From: JAKLKS01 sp964370855
GTDB lineage: Bacteria; Planctomycetota; JAJSAM01; JAKLKS01
Direction of reading: 5' to 3'
NCBI GenBank assembly: GCA_964370855.1
Contig: CAYJMF010000057.1
Coordinates: 1-31,167 of the forward strand
DNA length: 31,167 nt
Positions 13,948-21,629 of the stretch are shown in pieces. A model generated the notes under the pieces. The model did no database searches, was not told the DNA's origin, and saw only the letters and a program-made list of their open reading frames with translations. A program made the translations under genes and the position numbers. Position 1 is the stretch's first letter; each line of letters starts with the position of its first letter.

Positions 13948-15132
13948 CTACTTATCCTCTTCGGCCTTCCCCGGTTCCGGCTGGTCGGTGTTCACGCGGC
14001 TCGTGTCCCAGGTGTGCCCCTTGTCGAGGACGCCGTCCTTCCAGATGGAGATCCGGCGGATGGTGACGGGGCGGGAGGGGGTGTTGGGGAAGTCCTTCTC
14101 CTCGCGCCGCCCGATCCAGGCGGCGTCCTGGGAGTAGGTGAGGGCGGAGCCGATCCGGTCCGCCACGGCGGCGCTCTCGTCGTCGAGGAGCTCGCCGAAG
14201 GGGGTGTTCGTCGCGTCGAAGTCGGCCCTCGCCTCGGAGAGGACGACGGCGAACCGATCCCCCTGGTCCCCGGACAGCAGGCGGACGCTCGTGACGGTGC
14301 GGCGCCTGTGCTTCACGTAGAGCCTCGAGGCGTCCTCCGGCGGAAGCGCCACGGCGGGATCGTCGTCGCGATCGTCGCGGGGGGCGTCGTTGCGGGTGCG
14401 GTCCCCGCCGCCGAGCTCGATCCAGTTCCCCTGGCGGACGGTGTAGACGCGGGTCCCGTTGAAGGAGCCGGCCCGGGCGCCGTCCACGAGGGCCGCGACG
14501 TGCCTCGGCGCGAGGTCGGGATAGAAGACGATCTTGAAGGTGCCGAGATCGGTCTCCACGAGGGCGACGGTGGAGAGATCGGGCCTGGGCTCCACGACCT
14601 TCCGCGTGGTGGTCGAGGCGGAGCGGCGCTTCGAGATCCCCTCGAGACGATCCACGAGGGTCGCGGTCTCGGAGTCGTAGGCCTGGATCTGCAGCACCGG
14701 CGAATCGGGGTGCTTCGTGCGCAGCTCCCCCAGGACGGCCAGCGCCTTCGCGTCCTCGTCCGACACCTGGTAGCGCAGCGCCAGCTGGAGGAGGATGAAG
14801 GGCTCGACGTCGGACCCGTCGGCGCGCGCCCGGAGCTCCTCGAGCCTCTTCGCCTGGTCCGCGGCGATCTCCTTCTGGGGGACGGCCTCGCCGGCCGCGT
14901 AGGAGTAGAGCGTCCGGCCGCGTTCGAGGTCGTCCACGATCCCGTGGTACTCGGCGCGCAGGCGATCCTCGCGGTCCTTCGAGACGCTGGAGTAGGCGAG
15001 GAGGCCGAGGGACCCGAAGACGAGGAGCGCGAGCCCGCCGAGGATCGCGACGCGGTGGGCCTCGAAGGAGTGGGCCAGGCCCTCGCGCATTTCTGCGGCG
15101 TCGGGAATCGACTCGGGATTGAAGGGAGCCAT
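13948..15132 (-). CDS. Membrane-anchored protein with a degenerate cyclophilin domain
   Basis: A 394-residue protein with a single transmembrane helix (about 28-50), a helical TPR-like part (55-165) and a C-terminal cyclophilin-like domain (about 187-365). The family signature is seen in VETDLGTFKIVFYPDLAPRHVAA read in parts (192 onward), then DRFAVVLS (292-299) and NTPFGELLDDESAAVADRI (309-327). The catalytic Arg of the usual FHR segment and the Gln of QGGD are not conserved (here RVYTVRQ and IELGGGD), so isomerase activity is doubtful. The domain likely faces the periplasm. It lies 27 bases after the lipoprotein gene. ATG at 15132 has AAAGG a few bases upstream. The tail is charged and Pro/Glu/Lys-rich. 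Confidence 0.75.
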   Translation of the reverse strand: MAPFNPESIPDAAEMREGLAHSFEAHRVAILGGLALLVFGSLGLLAYSSVSKDREDRLRAEYHGIVDDLERGRTLYSYAAGEAVPQKEIAADQAKRLEELRARADGSDVEPFILLQLALRYQVSDEDAKALAVLGELRTKHPDSPVLQIQAYDSETATLVDRLEGISKRRSASTTTRKVVEPRPDLSTVALVETDLGTFKIVFYPDLAPRHVAALVDGARAGSFNGTRVYTVRQGNWIELGGGDRTRNDAPRDDRDDDPAVALPPEDASRLYVKHRRRTVTSVRLLSGDQGDRFAVVLSEARADFDATNTPFGELLDDESAAVADRIGSALTYSQDAAWIGRREEKDFPNTPSRPVTIRRISIWKDGVLDKGHTWDTSRVNTDQPEPGKAEEDK

Positions 15133-15159
15133 GGATTCACCTTTCGCGGAGGAGCGCGC

Positions 15160-15615
15160 CTATTCGCGGCCGATGGCGCCTCCGGTGTTGCGTTCGATGA
15201 CGACGCGCACCTGCGCGCCCTCGGGACGGGCGATGACGAGGCAGACCTCGTCGCCGCGGCGGAAGATCAACGCGTCGGAACGATCGGGGGAGGGCACCCC
15301 CGCGGACCAGCCGTGCATGGGGCGGGGCATCTCGACGCCGTACCAGCCCAGGATCTCGTCGGGATCGCCGAGGCCCGTGTACTCGAGGCGGCCCATGCGG
15401 ATGGCGCCCGGGCCGCCGCCGCCCTCGGCGTAGGAGAAGCTGTGCCCGGCGGAGAGGTCGATGGCGAACCCGCGCGGCACGGGGATGTCGTCGAACTGGG
15501 CCGAGGTCAGCTCGCGGGAGCCGGGCGAGGCGCCGCCGATGCCCTCGCAGCCCGCGGCGGCGACGACCATCGCCGCCGCGAGGAGCGCGGCGGCCGGGAT
15601 CCTGGGGATGCGCAT
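15160..15615 (-). CDS. Predicted lipoprotein of unknown function
   Basis: A 151-residue protein with a lipoprotein signal peptide: MRIPRIPAAALLAAAMVVAA followed by the lipobox AAGC, so the mature chain begins at the Cys. The mature part includes FDDIPVPRGFAIDL, a short motif also met in other small exported proteins of unknown function, and a region YTGLGDPDEILGWYGVEMPR that looks like one alpha/beta domain. No known enzyme motif is seen. The ATG at 15615 has GAGGAGGG seven bases upstream and is the first in-frame start that gives a signal peptide. It is probably co-transcribed with the cyclophilin-like gene. A TAGGAT hexamer at 15735-15740 (minus strand) may be its -10, with a leader near 115 bases. 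Confidence 0.78.
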   Translation of the reverse strand: MRIPRIPAAALLAAAMVVAAAGCEGIGGASPGSRELTSAQFDDIPVPRGFAIDLSAGHSFSYAEGGGGPGAIRMGRLEYTGLGDPDEILGWYGVEMPRPMHGWSAGVPSPDRSDALIFRRGDEVCLVIARPEGAQVRVVIERNTGGAIGRE

Positions 15616-15852
15616 CGGAGACCCTCCTCGAGGCGGCGCGGGCCGGCGGTCCGCGCGGGAACCGCCGCACGCCGGGAACGGAGCCGGACGGGAAGCGGGG
15701 CCGGCGGGGCCGGGACCCGACATCCGAAGGGCCGATCCTAGGGGCGACGGGGCCGGCCGGCGGAATGATTCCGGATGGGCCCGGGGGCCCCTTGGCCCCG
15801 GGGGCCGCGGGAGGATATCCTCGGGGACTCGAACCGGAGACTTGCCACCCCC

Positions 15853-16065
15853 GTGACACCCCTCCCCATCCCCGTGGATCCGGCGACCTGCCCGCATGCG
15901 CGCTCCGTGAGGCTGGGGATCCAGCGCTTCCCGTTCCCGCCCTACCGGGTGTACCTGCTCCGCTGCCTCGCCTGCGAGACGACGCTGACCACGGGCTCGC
16001 TGCGGGAGGCGCGCAGGCCGGAGGGCGCAGGTTCCCCCGAGGGGGCCTCCGGGGGCGGGCCCTGA
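15853..16065 (+). CDS. Small cysteine-rich protein, possible zinc ribbon
   Basis: A 70-residue protein with CPHARSVRLGIQRFPFPPYR followed by RCLACETTL. The Cys-x-His and Cys-x-x-Cys pair could bind zinc. The Tyr/Phe/Pro-rich middle is not low complexity. The GTG at 15853 is a tentative start, since the ribosome site is weak (GGAG, 13 bases away). The stop overlaps the next start as TGATG, which argues that it is real and coupled to the haem protein. TATCCT at 15816-15821 could be its -10. The DNA from 15616 to 15852 otherwise holds only GC-rich sequence with divergent promoter candidates. Confidence 0.55.
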   Translation: MTPLPIPVDPATCPHARSVRLGIQRFPFPPYRVYLLRCLACETTLTTGSLREARRPEGAGSPEGASGGGP

Positions 16066-16841
16066 TGGAGGGCCTCTGGCGGGGCGACGAACGGCGGACC
16101 GGCCTCGCGGCCCTCTCCTCCCCGGCGCGCCTTCTCCTGACGCTGTTCCTCGCCGCCGCGGCCTCGGGCTTCGCCGCCGGCGCCGCCAACGTCGCCGCCT
16201 CCCTCGGCGGCGCCGACGGGAAACCGGGGCTCGCCGTGGAGGACCTGGAGCGCACGTTCCACGGCCGGCCCGGGTGGACCCTCATCGCTTCGAAGGTCGA
16301 CGGCGGGACCATGGAGCGCCACGTCCCCATCCCCTCGGAGCGCAGGGCGATCCTCGACTGGGCGGGGAAGGGTGCCCGCCTCGAGGACTTCGGCCCCGCG
16401 CGGGCCGTCCTCGACGCCCGCTGCATCCGCTGCCACTCCCCCGGCGGGGAGAAGGAGGAGTCCCCCTTCGCGGCGTCGCGGGAGGCCGGCGCGTCCCATC
16501 CCCTGGTGGCGCGCTATGCGCGCCCCGACACGGGCATGTCGACGGCCCGCCGCGCGACGACCACCCACGCCCACCTGCTCGGGATGGGGATGCTCTTCGC
16601 CGCCCTCGGCCTCGTCTTCCTCCACACGAACACCCGCCGCGGCGTGAAGGCGGCCGTCGTCGCCGCCCCCTTCGCGGGGATGTTCGTCGACATCGGATCC
16701 TGGTGGCTCGCCATCCTCCACCCGGGGTTCGTCTGGGGCTCCGTCGCGGGGGGAGCGCTCGCGGCCGCGGGCGTCGCGGTCCTCGTCGTCCGCCCGTTGT
16801 GGGAGATGTGGGGGCCGGAACCGAAGGGGCTGCGGGTCTAG
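16065..16841 (+). CDS. Membrane protein with one c-type haem site
   Basis: A 258-residue protein with about four transmembrane segments (22-42, 168-187, 196-216, 222-242). Between the first and second is a soluble part with one haem c site CIRCH (120-124). The haem domain (WAGKGARLEDFGPARAVLDA before it, HSPGGEKEESPF after it) should lie outside the cytoplasm. The three C-terminal helices contain H168 and H170 in THAHLLGMGM and His in FLHTNTRR and AILHPGF, possible ligands. I do not recognise a named family. It may pass electrons between a membrane carrier and a periplasmic partner. The start ATG overlaps the upstream small gene stop by one base. Its TAG sits in a palindrome shared with the convergent acyl-CoA dehydrogenase stop. 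Confidence 0.78.
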   Translation: MEGLWRGDERRTGLAALSSPARLLLTLFLAAAASGFAAGAANVAASLGGADGKPGLAVEDLERTFHGRPGWTLIASKVDGGTMERHVPIPSERRAILDWAGKGARLEDFGPARAVLDARCIRCHSPGGEKEESPFAASREAGASHPLVARYARPDTGMSTARRATTTHAHLLGMGMLFAALGLVFLHTNTRRGVKAAVVAAPFAGMFVDIGSWWLAILHPGFVWGSVAGGALAAAGVAVLVVRPLWEMWGPEPKGLRV

Positions 16842-16852
16842 CGGCGCGCTAG
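16838..16852. repeat. Short inverted repeat containing both convergent stop codons
   Basis: CTAGCG, loop GCG, CGCTAG. The TAG of the haem protein and the TAG of the acyl-CoA dehydrogenase each fall in one arm. It may act as a weak bidirectional terminator, but there is no T tract and six-base arms can arise by chance. Confidence 0.4.
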
Positions 16853-18057
16853 CGCAGCTCCTCGGGGATGGGGATGTAGCGCGCCAGGGGCTCGAGGGCG
16901 CCCGCCTCCTTGATGAGGTTGCGCGCGATGACGAGCCGCTGGATCTGGTTCGTCCCCTCGTAGATCTGGGTGATCTTCGCGTCGCGCATGTACTTCTCGA
17001 CGGGGTAGTCCTTCATGAAGCCGTAGCCGCCGAAGACCTGCACCGCGTTGGTCGTGACCTCCATGGCGACGTCCGTGGCGAACACCTTGGCCATGGCGGA
17101 GAGCTTGGAGATGTTCTCCTCGCCGGCGTCGGCGGCGCGGGCGGCGGTGTGGACGAGGGCGCGGGCGGCGGCCACCTTCGTGGCGCCGTCGGCGAGCATC
17201 TGCATGACCATCTGCTGGCTGGAGATGGGCTGGCCGAACTGGACGCGGCGGGTCGCGTAGAGGGTGGCGAAGTCGAGGGCCCCCTGCGCGAGGCCGACGG
17301 CCTGCGCGGCGACTCCGGGTCGTGCGCGATCCAGCGTCTGCATGGCGATCTTGAAGCCGACGCCGGCCCTCCCGCCGATGAGGTTGAAGTCCGGGACCTT
17401 CACGTCGGTCATCCGGATCTCCGCGACGGGGATGGCGCGGATGCCCATCTTGTCCTCGAGCTTGAGGACCTCGAAGCCGGGCGTGCCCTTCTCGACGAGG
17501 AAGGCGCTGATGCGGCGGGACTTCGACTCGGGATCGGTGACGACGAAGACCGTCGTGAAGTCGGCGACGCCGCCGCCGGTGTTCCACTTCTTGTCGCCGT
17601 TGAGGACCCACTCCCCGCCCCGCTTCTCGCCCCGCGCCCGCTGGGCCTGTGCGTCGGAGCCGGCGTCCTTCTCGGAGAGGCCGAAGGAGATGAGCTTCTT
17701 CCCGGTCGCGATCTGGGGGAGCCAGGCCTGCTTCTGCTCCTCGGTCCCGCCCACGATGATGGGGAAGGACCCGAGGGCGTTGACGGCGAAGCCCACGCCC
17801 ATGCCGCCGCAGGCGCGGGAGAGCTCCTCCACGACGAGGCAGAGGTTGAGGAGCCTCTCGCCACCGGCGCCGCCGTACTCCTCGGGGATCCAGACCTTGA
17901 GCAGTCCCGCGTCGGCCAGCTTCCTCGTCACGTGCATGGGGTACTGCTGCAGGCGGTCGTACTTCCACGCCTCGGGCATGACGACCTCGATGGCGAGCTT
18001 CCGCGCGAGGTCGCGCCAGTAGAGGTTCTCCTTGGAGAGCAGGCGATCCACGGACAT
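16849..18057 (-). CDS. Acyl-CoA dehydrogenase
   Basis: FAD flavoenzyme of 402 residues that oxidises an acyl-CoA to the 2-enoyl-CoA and reduces electron-transfer flavoprotein. The N-terminal helical domain contains IPEEYGGAGGE, the middle beta domain FGLSEKDAGSDAQAQRARG and NGDKKWNTGG, and the C-terminal helical domain RRVQFGQPISSQQM. The catalytic base is the Glu in QIYEGTNQIQR, in the position of short- and medium-chain enzymes. The chain-length preference cannot be read from sequence. The ATG at 18057 has GGAGGAGG six bases upstream, a classic leader unlike several neighbours. It lies 76 bases after the carbamoyltransferase, with a hairpin and TAGGAT in the gap. Confidence 0.95.
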   Translation of the reverse strand: MSVDRLLSKENLYWRDLARKLAIEVVMPEAWKYDRLQQYPMHVTRKLADAGLLKVWIPEEYGGAGGERLLNLCLVVEELSRACGGMGVGFAVNALGSFPIIVGGTEEQKQAWLPQIATGKKLISFGLSEKDAGSDAQAQRARGEKRGGEWVLNGDKKWNTGGGVADFTTVFVVTDPESKSRRISAFLVEKGTPGFEVLKLEDKMGIRAIPVAEIRMTDVKVPDFNLIGGRAGVGFKIAMQTLDRARPGVAAQAVGLAQGALDFATLYATRRVQFGQPISSQQMVMQMLADGATKVAAARALVHTAARAADAGEENISKLSAMAKVFATDVAMEVTTNAVQVFGGYGFMKDYPVEKYMRDAKITQIYEGTNQIQRLVIARNLIKEAGALEPLARYIPIPEELR

Positions 18058-18074
18058 GGCATCCTCCTCCGGGG

Positions 18075-18093
18075 CCGGCGCGGATCGCGCCGG
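18075..18093 (-). terminator. 8-bp hairpin between carbamoyltransferase and acyl-CoA dehydrogenase
   Basis: CCGGCGCG, loop GAT, CGCGCCGG. On the minus strand it lies after the carbamoyltransferase stop and between a TAGGAT (18108-18113) and the ribosome site of the acyl-CoA dehydrogenase. It could terminate upstream transcription or fold in the leader of the dehydrogenase mRNA. No T tract follows. Confidence 0.4.
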
Positions 18094-18133
18094 GGTGGCG
18101 GGGCCGCATCCTACGGCGGTGCCGCGGACGGCC

Positions 18134-19825
18134 CTACGGTTTCCCCGTTCCGCGTGTGACGAGGAGGGGCCCGAGCACCAGGGCGTCGAGGTCCATTCCG
18201 AGGAAGGCCTCCACGGCGTCCTTCGCCGTCGCGACGACGGGCTCGCCGCGCCGGTTGAAGGAGGTGTTCATCAGGCAGGGGACCCCGGCGCGCTCCCCGA
18301 AGAGCCCGAGGAGGCGGTGCAGGGACGGCTCCTGCTCCTCCGTCACCGTCTGCATGCGCGCGGATCCGTCGGCGTGCACGACGGCGGGGATCCGCCTCCG
18401 CGCGGACTCCTTCACGGGGAAGGTGAGGAGCATGTAGGGGGAGGGGACGGGCTCGTCGACGAACTGTCCCTGGTCCTCGGCGCGGACGACGGGGGCGAGG
18501 GGGCGGAACCCCTCCCGCTGCTTCACGCGGTGGTTCACCCGCTCGAGCATCGCCGCGGTGCGGGGGTCGGCGAGGATGGACCGGTGGCCGAGGGCGCGGG
18601 GGCCGTACTCCATGCGCCCGCGGGCCCAGCCGATCACCTTCCCCGCGGCGAGGAGATCGGCGGCCGCCGCCTCTAGGTCCGCGGGCCGCTCCGCGGCGAG
18701 GCCCGCGGCGCGCACCGCCTCCTCCGCCCCGGCGTCGCCGATGTCGGGCCCGAGGAACGCGTCGCGCATGGTCCAACGCGGCGCGATGCCGGCGGCGCGG
18801 TGGTGGACGACGAGGGCCGCGCCGAGGCAGGCCCCGTTGTCGCCGGCGGCGGGCTGGATGAAGACCTCGTCGAACCCGGCCCGCGTGGCCACGAGCAGGT
18901 TCGCCGGCGCGTTGAGGGCGCAGCCCCCGGCCATGACGATGCGGCGCAGCCCCGTGCGTTCGCGGAGATGGCGCGCGAGGTGGAGGACGACCTCCTCCGT
19001 CGCGGCCTGGAGGGCGAAGGCGACGTCCTCGTGGTGCGGTTCGATCCTCCCGTCGGGGGCCCGCGGGGGGCCGAACTCCCTCGTGAAGCGCTCCCCGTAG
19101 AGCGGGTTCCCGCCTCCGGGGAAGTCGAAGTAGGAGAGCTCGAGGTGGAAGGAGCCGCCCCCGTCGGGGCGCAGCACCGAGCGGAAGCGGTCGCGGAGCG
19201 CGGGACGGCCCCAGGCCGCCAGCCCCATGACCTTCCCCTCCCCGCTCTGGGGGCGGAAGCCGAGCCAGTCCGTCACCGCCTCCCAGCACTTGCCGATGGA
19301 CTTCGGGTAGATCTCCTGCCGGTGGCGGACGAGGCGGCCGGGACGCATCTCGCCGAGCAGGGTCGTGACCCGCTCGCCGGCGCCGTCCACGGTGAGGACC
19401 GCCGCCTCCTCGAAGCCCGAGGGGTAGAAGGCGCTGGCCGCGTGGGCCGCGTGGTGCTCGACGTGGTGGAAGGGGCCGCGGTACCCGAAGGTCCGCCGGA
19501 AGCGCCCCTCCACGCCGAGGAAGGACTTCCAGAGGGCGGGCCGGCGCGCGGTGAAGCGGAGCGAACCGGGGAGGTTCAGGAGGAAGTGGGAGCCGAAGAA
19601 GGCGAGCCACAGGCGCGCGTCCATGTAGAAGGCGACCCGGTCCACGGAATCGATCCCGATGCCGCCGATGCGGAGGACCTCGGCGACGGCGCGCTCCGGC
19701 ATCCCGAAGTGGTGCTTGACCCGGGAGAGGCGCTCCTCCTCGACGGCTGCGACGGGGACCCCGTCGCGGAGGAGGACCGCGGCGGCGTCGTGGGTCGCGT
19801 TGAAGCCGAGGACATGGAGCGGCAT
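18134..19825 (-). CDS. Carbamoyltransferase, NodU/CmcH/TobZ family
   Basis: A 563-residue protein of the family that transfers a carbamoyl group from carbamoyl phosphate, via carbamoyl-AMP, to hydroxyls of small molecules such as Nod factors and antibiotics. The N-terminal Kae1-like ATPase domain has GFNATHDAAAVLL (H12), the metal-binding HHVEHHAAHAAS (about 120-131) and LTVDGAGE. Later motifs are GGCALNAPANL, PAAGDNGACLGAAL and GRMEYGPRALGHRSILADPR. The C-terminal part has PCLMNTSFNRRGEPVV. All expected motifs are present, so it should be active. The acceptor is unknown, since no biosynthetic cluster adjoins it. The ATG follows a TAGGAT hexamer by nine bases. Many lineages carry such stand-alone copies, perhaps for envelope glycans. 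Confidence 0.93.
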   Translation of the reverse strand: MPLHVLGFNATHDAAAVLLRDGVPVAAVEEERLSRVKHHFGMPERAVAEVLRIGGIGIDSVDRVAFYMDARLWLAFFGSHFLLNLPGSLRFTARRPALWKSFLGVEGRFRRTFGYRGPFHHVEHHAAHAASAFYPSGFEEAAVLTVDGAGERVTTLLGEMRPGRLVRHRQEIYPKSIGKCWEAVTDWLGFRPQSGEGKVMGLAAWGRPALRDRFRSVLRPDGGGSFHLELSYFDFPGGGNPLYGERFTREFGPPRAPDGRIEPHHEDVAFALQAATEEVVLHLARHLRERTGLRRIVMAGGCALNAPANLLVATRAGFDEVFIQPAAGDNGACLGAALVVHHRAAGIAPRWTMRDAFLGPDIGDAGAEEAVRAAGLAAERPADLEAAAADLLAAGKVIGWARGRMEYGPRALGHRSILADPRTAAMLERVNHRVKQREGFRPLAPVVRAEDQGQFVDEPVPSPYMLLTFPVKESARRRIPAVVHADGSARMQTVTEEQEPSLHRLLGLFGERAGVPCLMNTSFNRRGEPVVATAKDAVEAFLGMDLDALVLGPLLVTRGTGKP

Positions 19826-19834
19826 GGTCCGGCC

Positions 19835-19840
19835 ATCCTA
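19835..19840 (-). promoter_or_regulatory. -10 element of the carbamoyltransferase gene
   Basis: TAGGAT on the minus strand, nine bases before the ATG at 19825. A transcript would start within about three bases of the start codon. No Shine-Dalgarno run lies between. Confidence 0.4.
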
Positions 19841-19874
19841 CCGGCCGCGGCCGGGCGGGGGAGAAGTGCGGAGG

Positions 19875-20603
19875 CTACCGGGGAGGGGCGCCGGGACCGT
19901 CGCGCCGCCCGCCGGCCCCGCCGCCGCCTGCGCCGCCGGCTCCGGGCCTGCCCCCGAAACGCCCCGCCCGGCCCTGGCGGCCCCCGCCGTCGGCGTCCTC
20001 GAGGGCCTTCACCTGCTCCTCCGTGAGGAGGGCGCCGAGGGCCTTCCTCGCCTCGGCCCGGACCTCGGCGGCCCGCTCCTGGGAGGTGCGGAAGGCCTCC
20101 GGGGTCCCGGCGGCGCGGGCCTCCTCGAAGAGGGCCCGCAGCCTTCCGGCCCGGTCCAGCTGGATGCGGACGACGGCGTCCTTCTGCTCCTCCGTGAGCG
20201 CGAGGGCGGTGTTCCGGTCGAGGCGCGCCCGGAGGGTGGCCTCCGTCTGCGCCTCCTTCGTCTCCCTCTGCTCCGATCGCTCCTTCTCCCGGGCCTCGCG
20301 GTACTTCTCCTCGAAGGAGGGATCCGCGGCGGGGCCCTCCCCCGGCGGCGGGGCGGAACCGTCCTCGCGGGGAGCGGGGAGGGGGGGGCGCTCCCGGAGC
20401 GCCTCTTCCAGCCGATCGCGGAGGCGGGCGATCTCCTCCTCCTGGCGGGCGACGCGCTCCTCGAGGGAGGCGATCCCCGCCCCGGACACGGCGGGAGGGG
20501 GCGCGGCGGGGGAGGGGGCCCCGGACAGGAGGAGGACCGCGCCCGCGCCCGCGGCTCCCGCGGCCAGCGCCGCCGCCAGCAGCATCGTCGTTCCCGTCGC
20601 CAT
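19875..20603 (-). CDS. Exported or membrane-anchored coiled-coil protein (Spy/CpxP-like helical region)
   Basis: A 242-residue protein with an N-terminal hydrophobic segment (about 5-28, signal peptide or anchor), a Pro/Ala linker, and a coiled coil SLEERVARQEEEIARLRDRL (about 46-65). A second charged helical region follows, from about 95 to 205, containing ALTEEQKDAVVRIQ and ALGALLTEEQVKALE. These LTxEQ repeats recall the LTxxQ motifs of periplasmic Spy/CpxP chaperones and metal-resistance proteins. The tail from about 205 is Gly/Arg/Pro-rich and disordered. The ATG at 20603 gives a proper signal sequence, with GGGGAG ten bases upstream. It is divergent from proline dehydrogenase across 114 bases. 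No enzyme motif is visible. Confidence 0.75.
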   Translation of the reverse strand: MATGTTMLLAAALAAGAAGAGAVLLLSGAPSPAAPPPAVSGAGIASLEERVARQEEEIARLRDRLEEALRERPPLPAPREDGSAPPPGEGPAADPSFEEKYREAREKERSEQRETKEAQTEATLRARLDRNTALALTEEQKDAVVRIQLDRAGRLRALFEEARAAGTPEAFRTSQERAAEVRAEARKALGALLTEEQVKALEDADGGGRQGRAGRFGGRPGAGGAGGGGAGGRRDGPGAPPR

Positions 20604-20702
20604 GGATGCACGCTCCCCGGTTCCGTCCCCTTGGAACCCGGCCGGCTGTGACGGGTTCCGCCGCCCGGCGCGGGGCTTTCGGGGGCCCCGGCGGGCTCCC
20701 GG

Positions 20703-20708
20703 TAGAAT
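20703..20708 (+). promoter_or_regulatory. -10 element of the proline dehydrogenase gene
   Basis: TAGAAT, nine bases before the ATG at 20718. Expected initiation is at or within three bases of the start codon. No ribosome site is present in the intervening CCCACGTCC. Confidence 0.45.
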
Positions 20709-20717
20709 CCCACGTCC

Positions 20718-21617
20718 ATGGGCATCCTCCACGCTCTCATCGTGCGCACCCTCCGCTTCGTCCCCCGCGCGGTGGTCGCGCGGGTCGCACGACGCTACAT
20801 CGCCGGGGAGAGCCTCGAGGAGGCCGTCGCCGCGGTCCGCGCGCTGCGGGCCGAGGGGTGCGACACCACCGTGGACGTGCTCGGGGAGTTCATCACGAAC
20901 CTCGGGCAGGCCGAGGCCACCGCCGGGGACTACCTTCGGACCGTGCGCGGCCTGCGCGACGCCGGCGCGACGGTGAACGTGTCCGTCAAGCTGACCGCCT
21001 TCGGGCTCCTCCTCGACGCGGCGGCCTGCGAGGGGCTGGTGGAGAGGGTCGTGCGCGAGGCCGCGGCGGCGGGCGGGTTCGTGCGCATCGACATGGAGGA
21101 CGCCCCCTGCACGGACCGCACCCTGGCGGTGCACGACTCCCTCCGGGCGAAGGGCCTCCCCGTGGGCATCGTGCTGCAGGCCCGGCTCTTCCGCACGCCG
21201 AAGGACGCCGCGCGGCTCGCCGCGGCGGGCGTCAACGTGCGGCTCTGCAAGGGGATCTACCTCGAGCCCCCGGAGATCGCCCACACGGGGCGCGCGGAGA
21301 TCCGCACCGCGTTCCTCGAGAACCTGGCGATCCTCCTCGACGGGAAGGGGAAGGCGTGCATCGCCACCCACGACGCCTTCCTCGTGGAGGGGGCGGAGCG
21401 GATGCTGCGGGAGCGGAAGGCGGCGAAGGAGCGCTACGAGTTCCAGATGCTCCTCGGCGTCCTCCCCGAGCTCCGCAGGTCCCTGGTCGCGAAGGGCCAC
21501 CCGGTCCGCGTCTACGTCCCCTACGGGACCCAGTGGTACGCCTATTCCACGCGCCGCCTGCGCGAGAACCCGGAGGTCGCGGGCAACATCGTGCGCGCGA
21601 TGTTCCGCCGCGGGTGA
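20718..21617 (+). CDS. Proline dehydrogenase
   Basis: FAD enzyme of 299 residues that oxidises proline to 1-pyrroline-5-carboxylate, the first step of proline catabolism. It is the short stand-alone type (PutB/PRODH), not the bifunctional PutA. The (beta-alpha)8 barrel is seen in TTVDVLGEF, VNVSVKLTAFG, VRIDMEDA, VGIVLQARLFRT and VRLCKGIYLEP. The diagnostic C-terminal block is FQMLLGV, then VRVYVPYGTQWYAYSTRRL, with the paired arginines that hold the proline carboxylate. The partner pyrroline-5-carboxylate dehydrogenase is not in the window. The mRNA is probably leaderless or nearly so. It converges on the LOG-family gene, with twelve bases between stops. Confidence 0.94.
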   Translation: MGILHALIVRTLRFVPRAVVARVARRYIAGESLEEAVAAVRALRAEGCDTTVDVLGEFITNLGQAEATAGDYLRTVRGLRDAGATVNVSVKLTAFGLLLDAAACEGLVERVVREAAAAGGFVRIDMEDAPCTDRTLAVHDSLRAKGLPVGIVLQARLFRTPKDAARLAAAGVNVRLCKGIYLEPPEIAHTGRAEIRTAFLENLAILLDGKGKACIATHDAFLVEGAERMLRERKAAKERYEFQMLLGVLPELRRSLVAKGHPVRVYVPYGTQWYAYSTRRLRENPEVAGNIVRAMFRRG

Positions 21618-21629
21618 GGGGCCGCGCGC

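Noticed and set aside
13951..13960. TTATCCTCT, considered as a DnaA box near parAB
   Set aside because: It mismatches the TTATCCACA consensus at three of nine positions, stands alone, and encodes the C terminus of the cyclophilin-like protein. No origin can be called.
15774..15812. GC-rich inverted-repeat-like run upstream of the small Cys protein
   Set aside because: The G and C blocks do not form one long perfect stem, and such runs are expected at this base composition.
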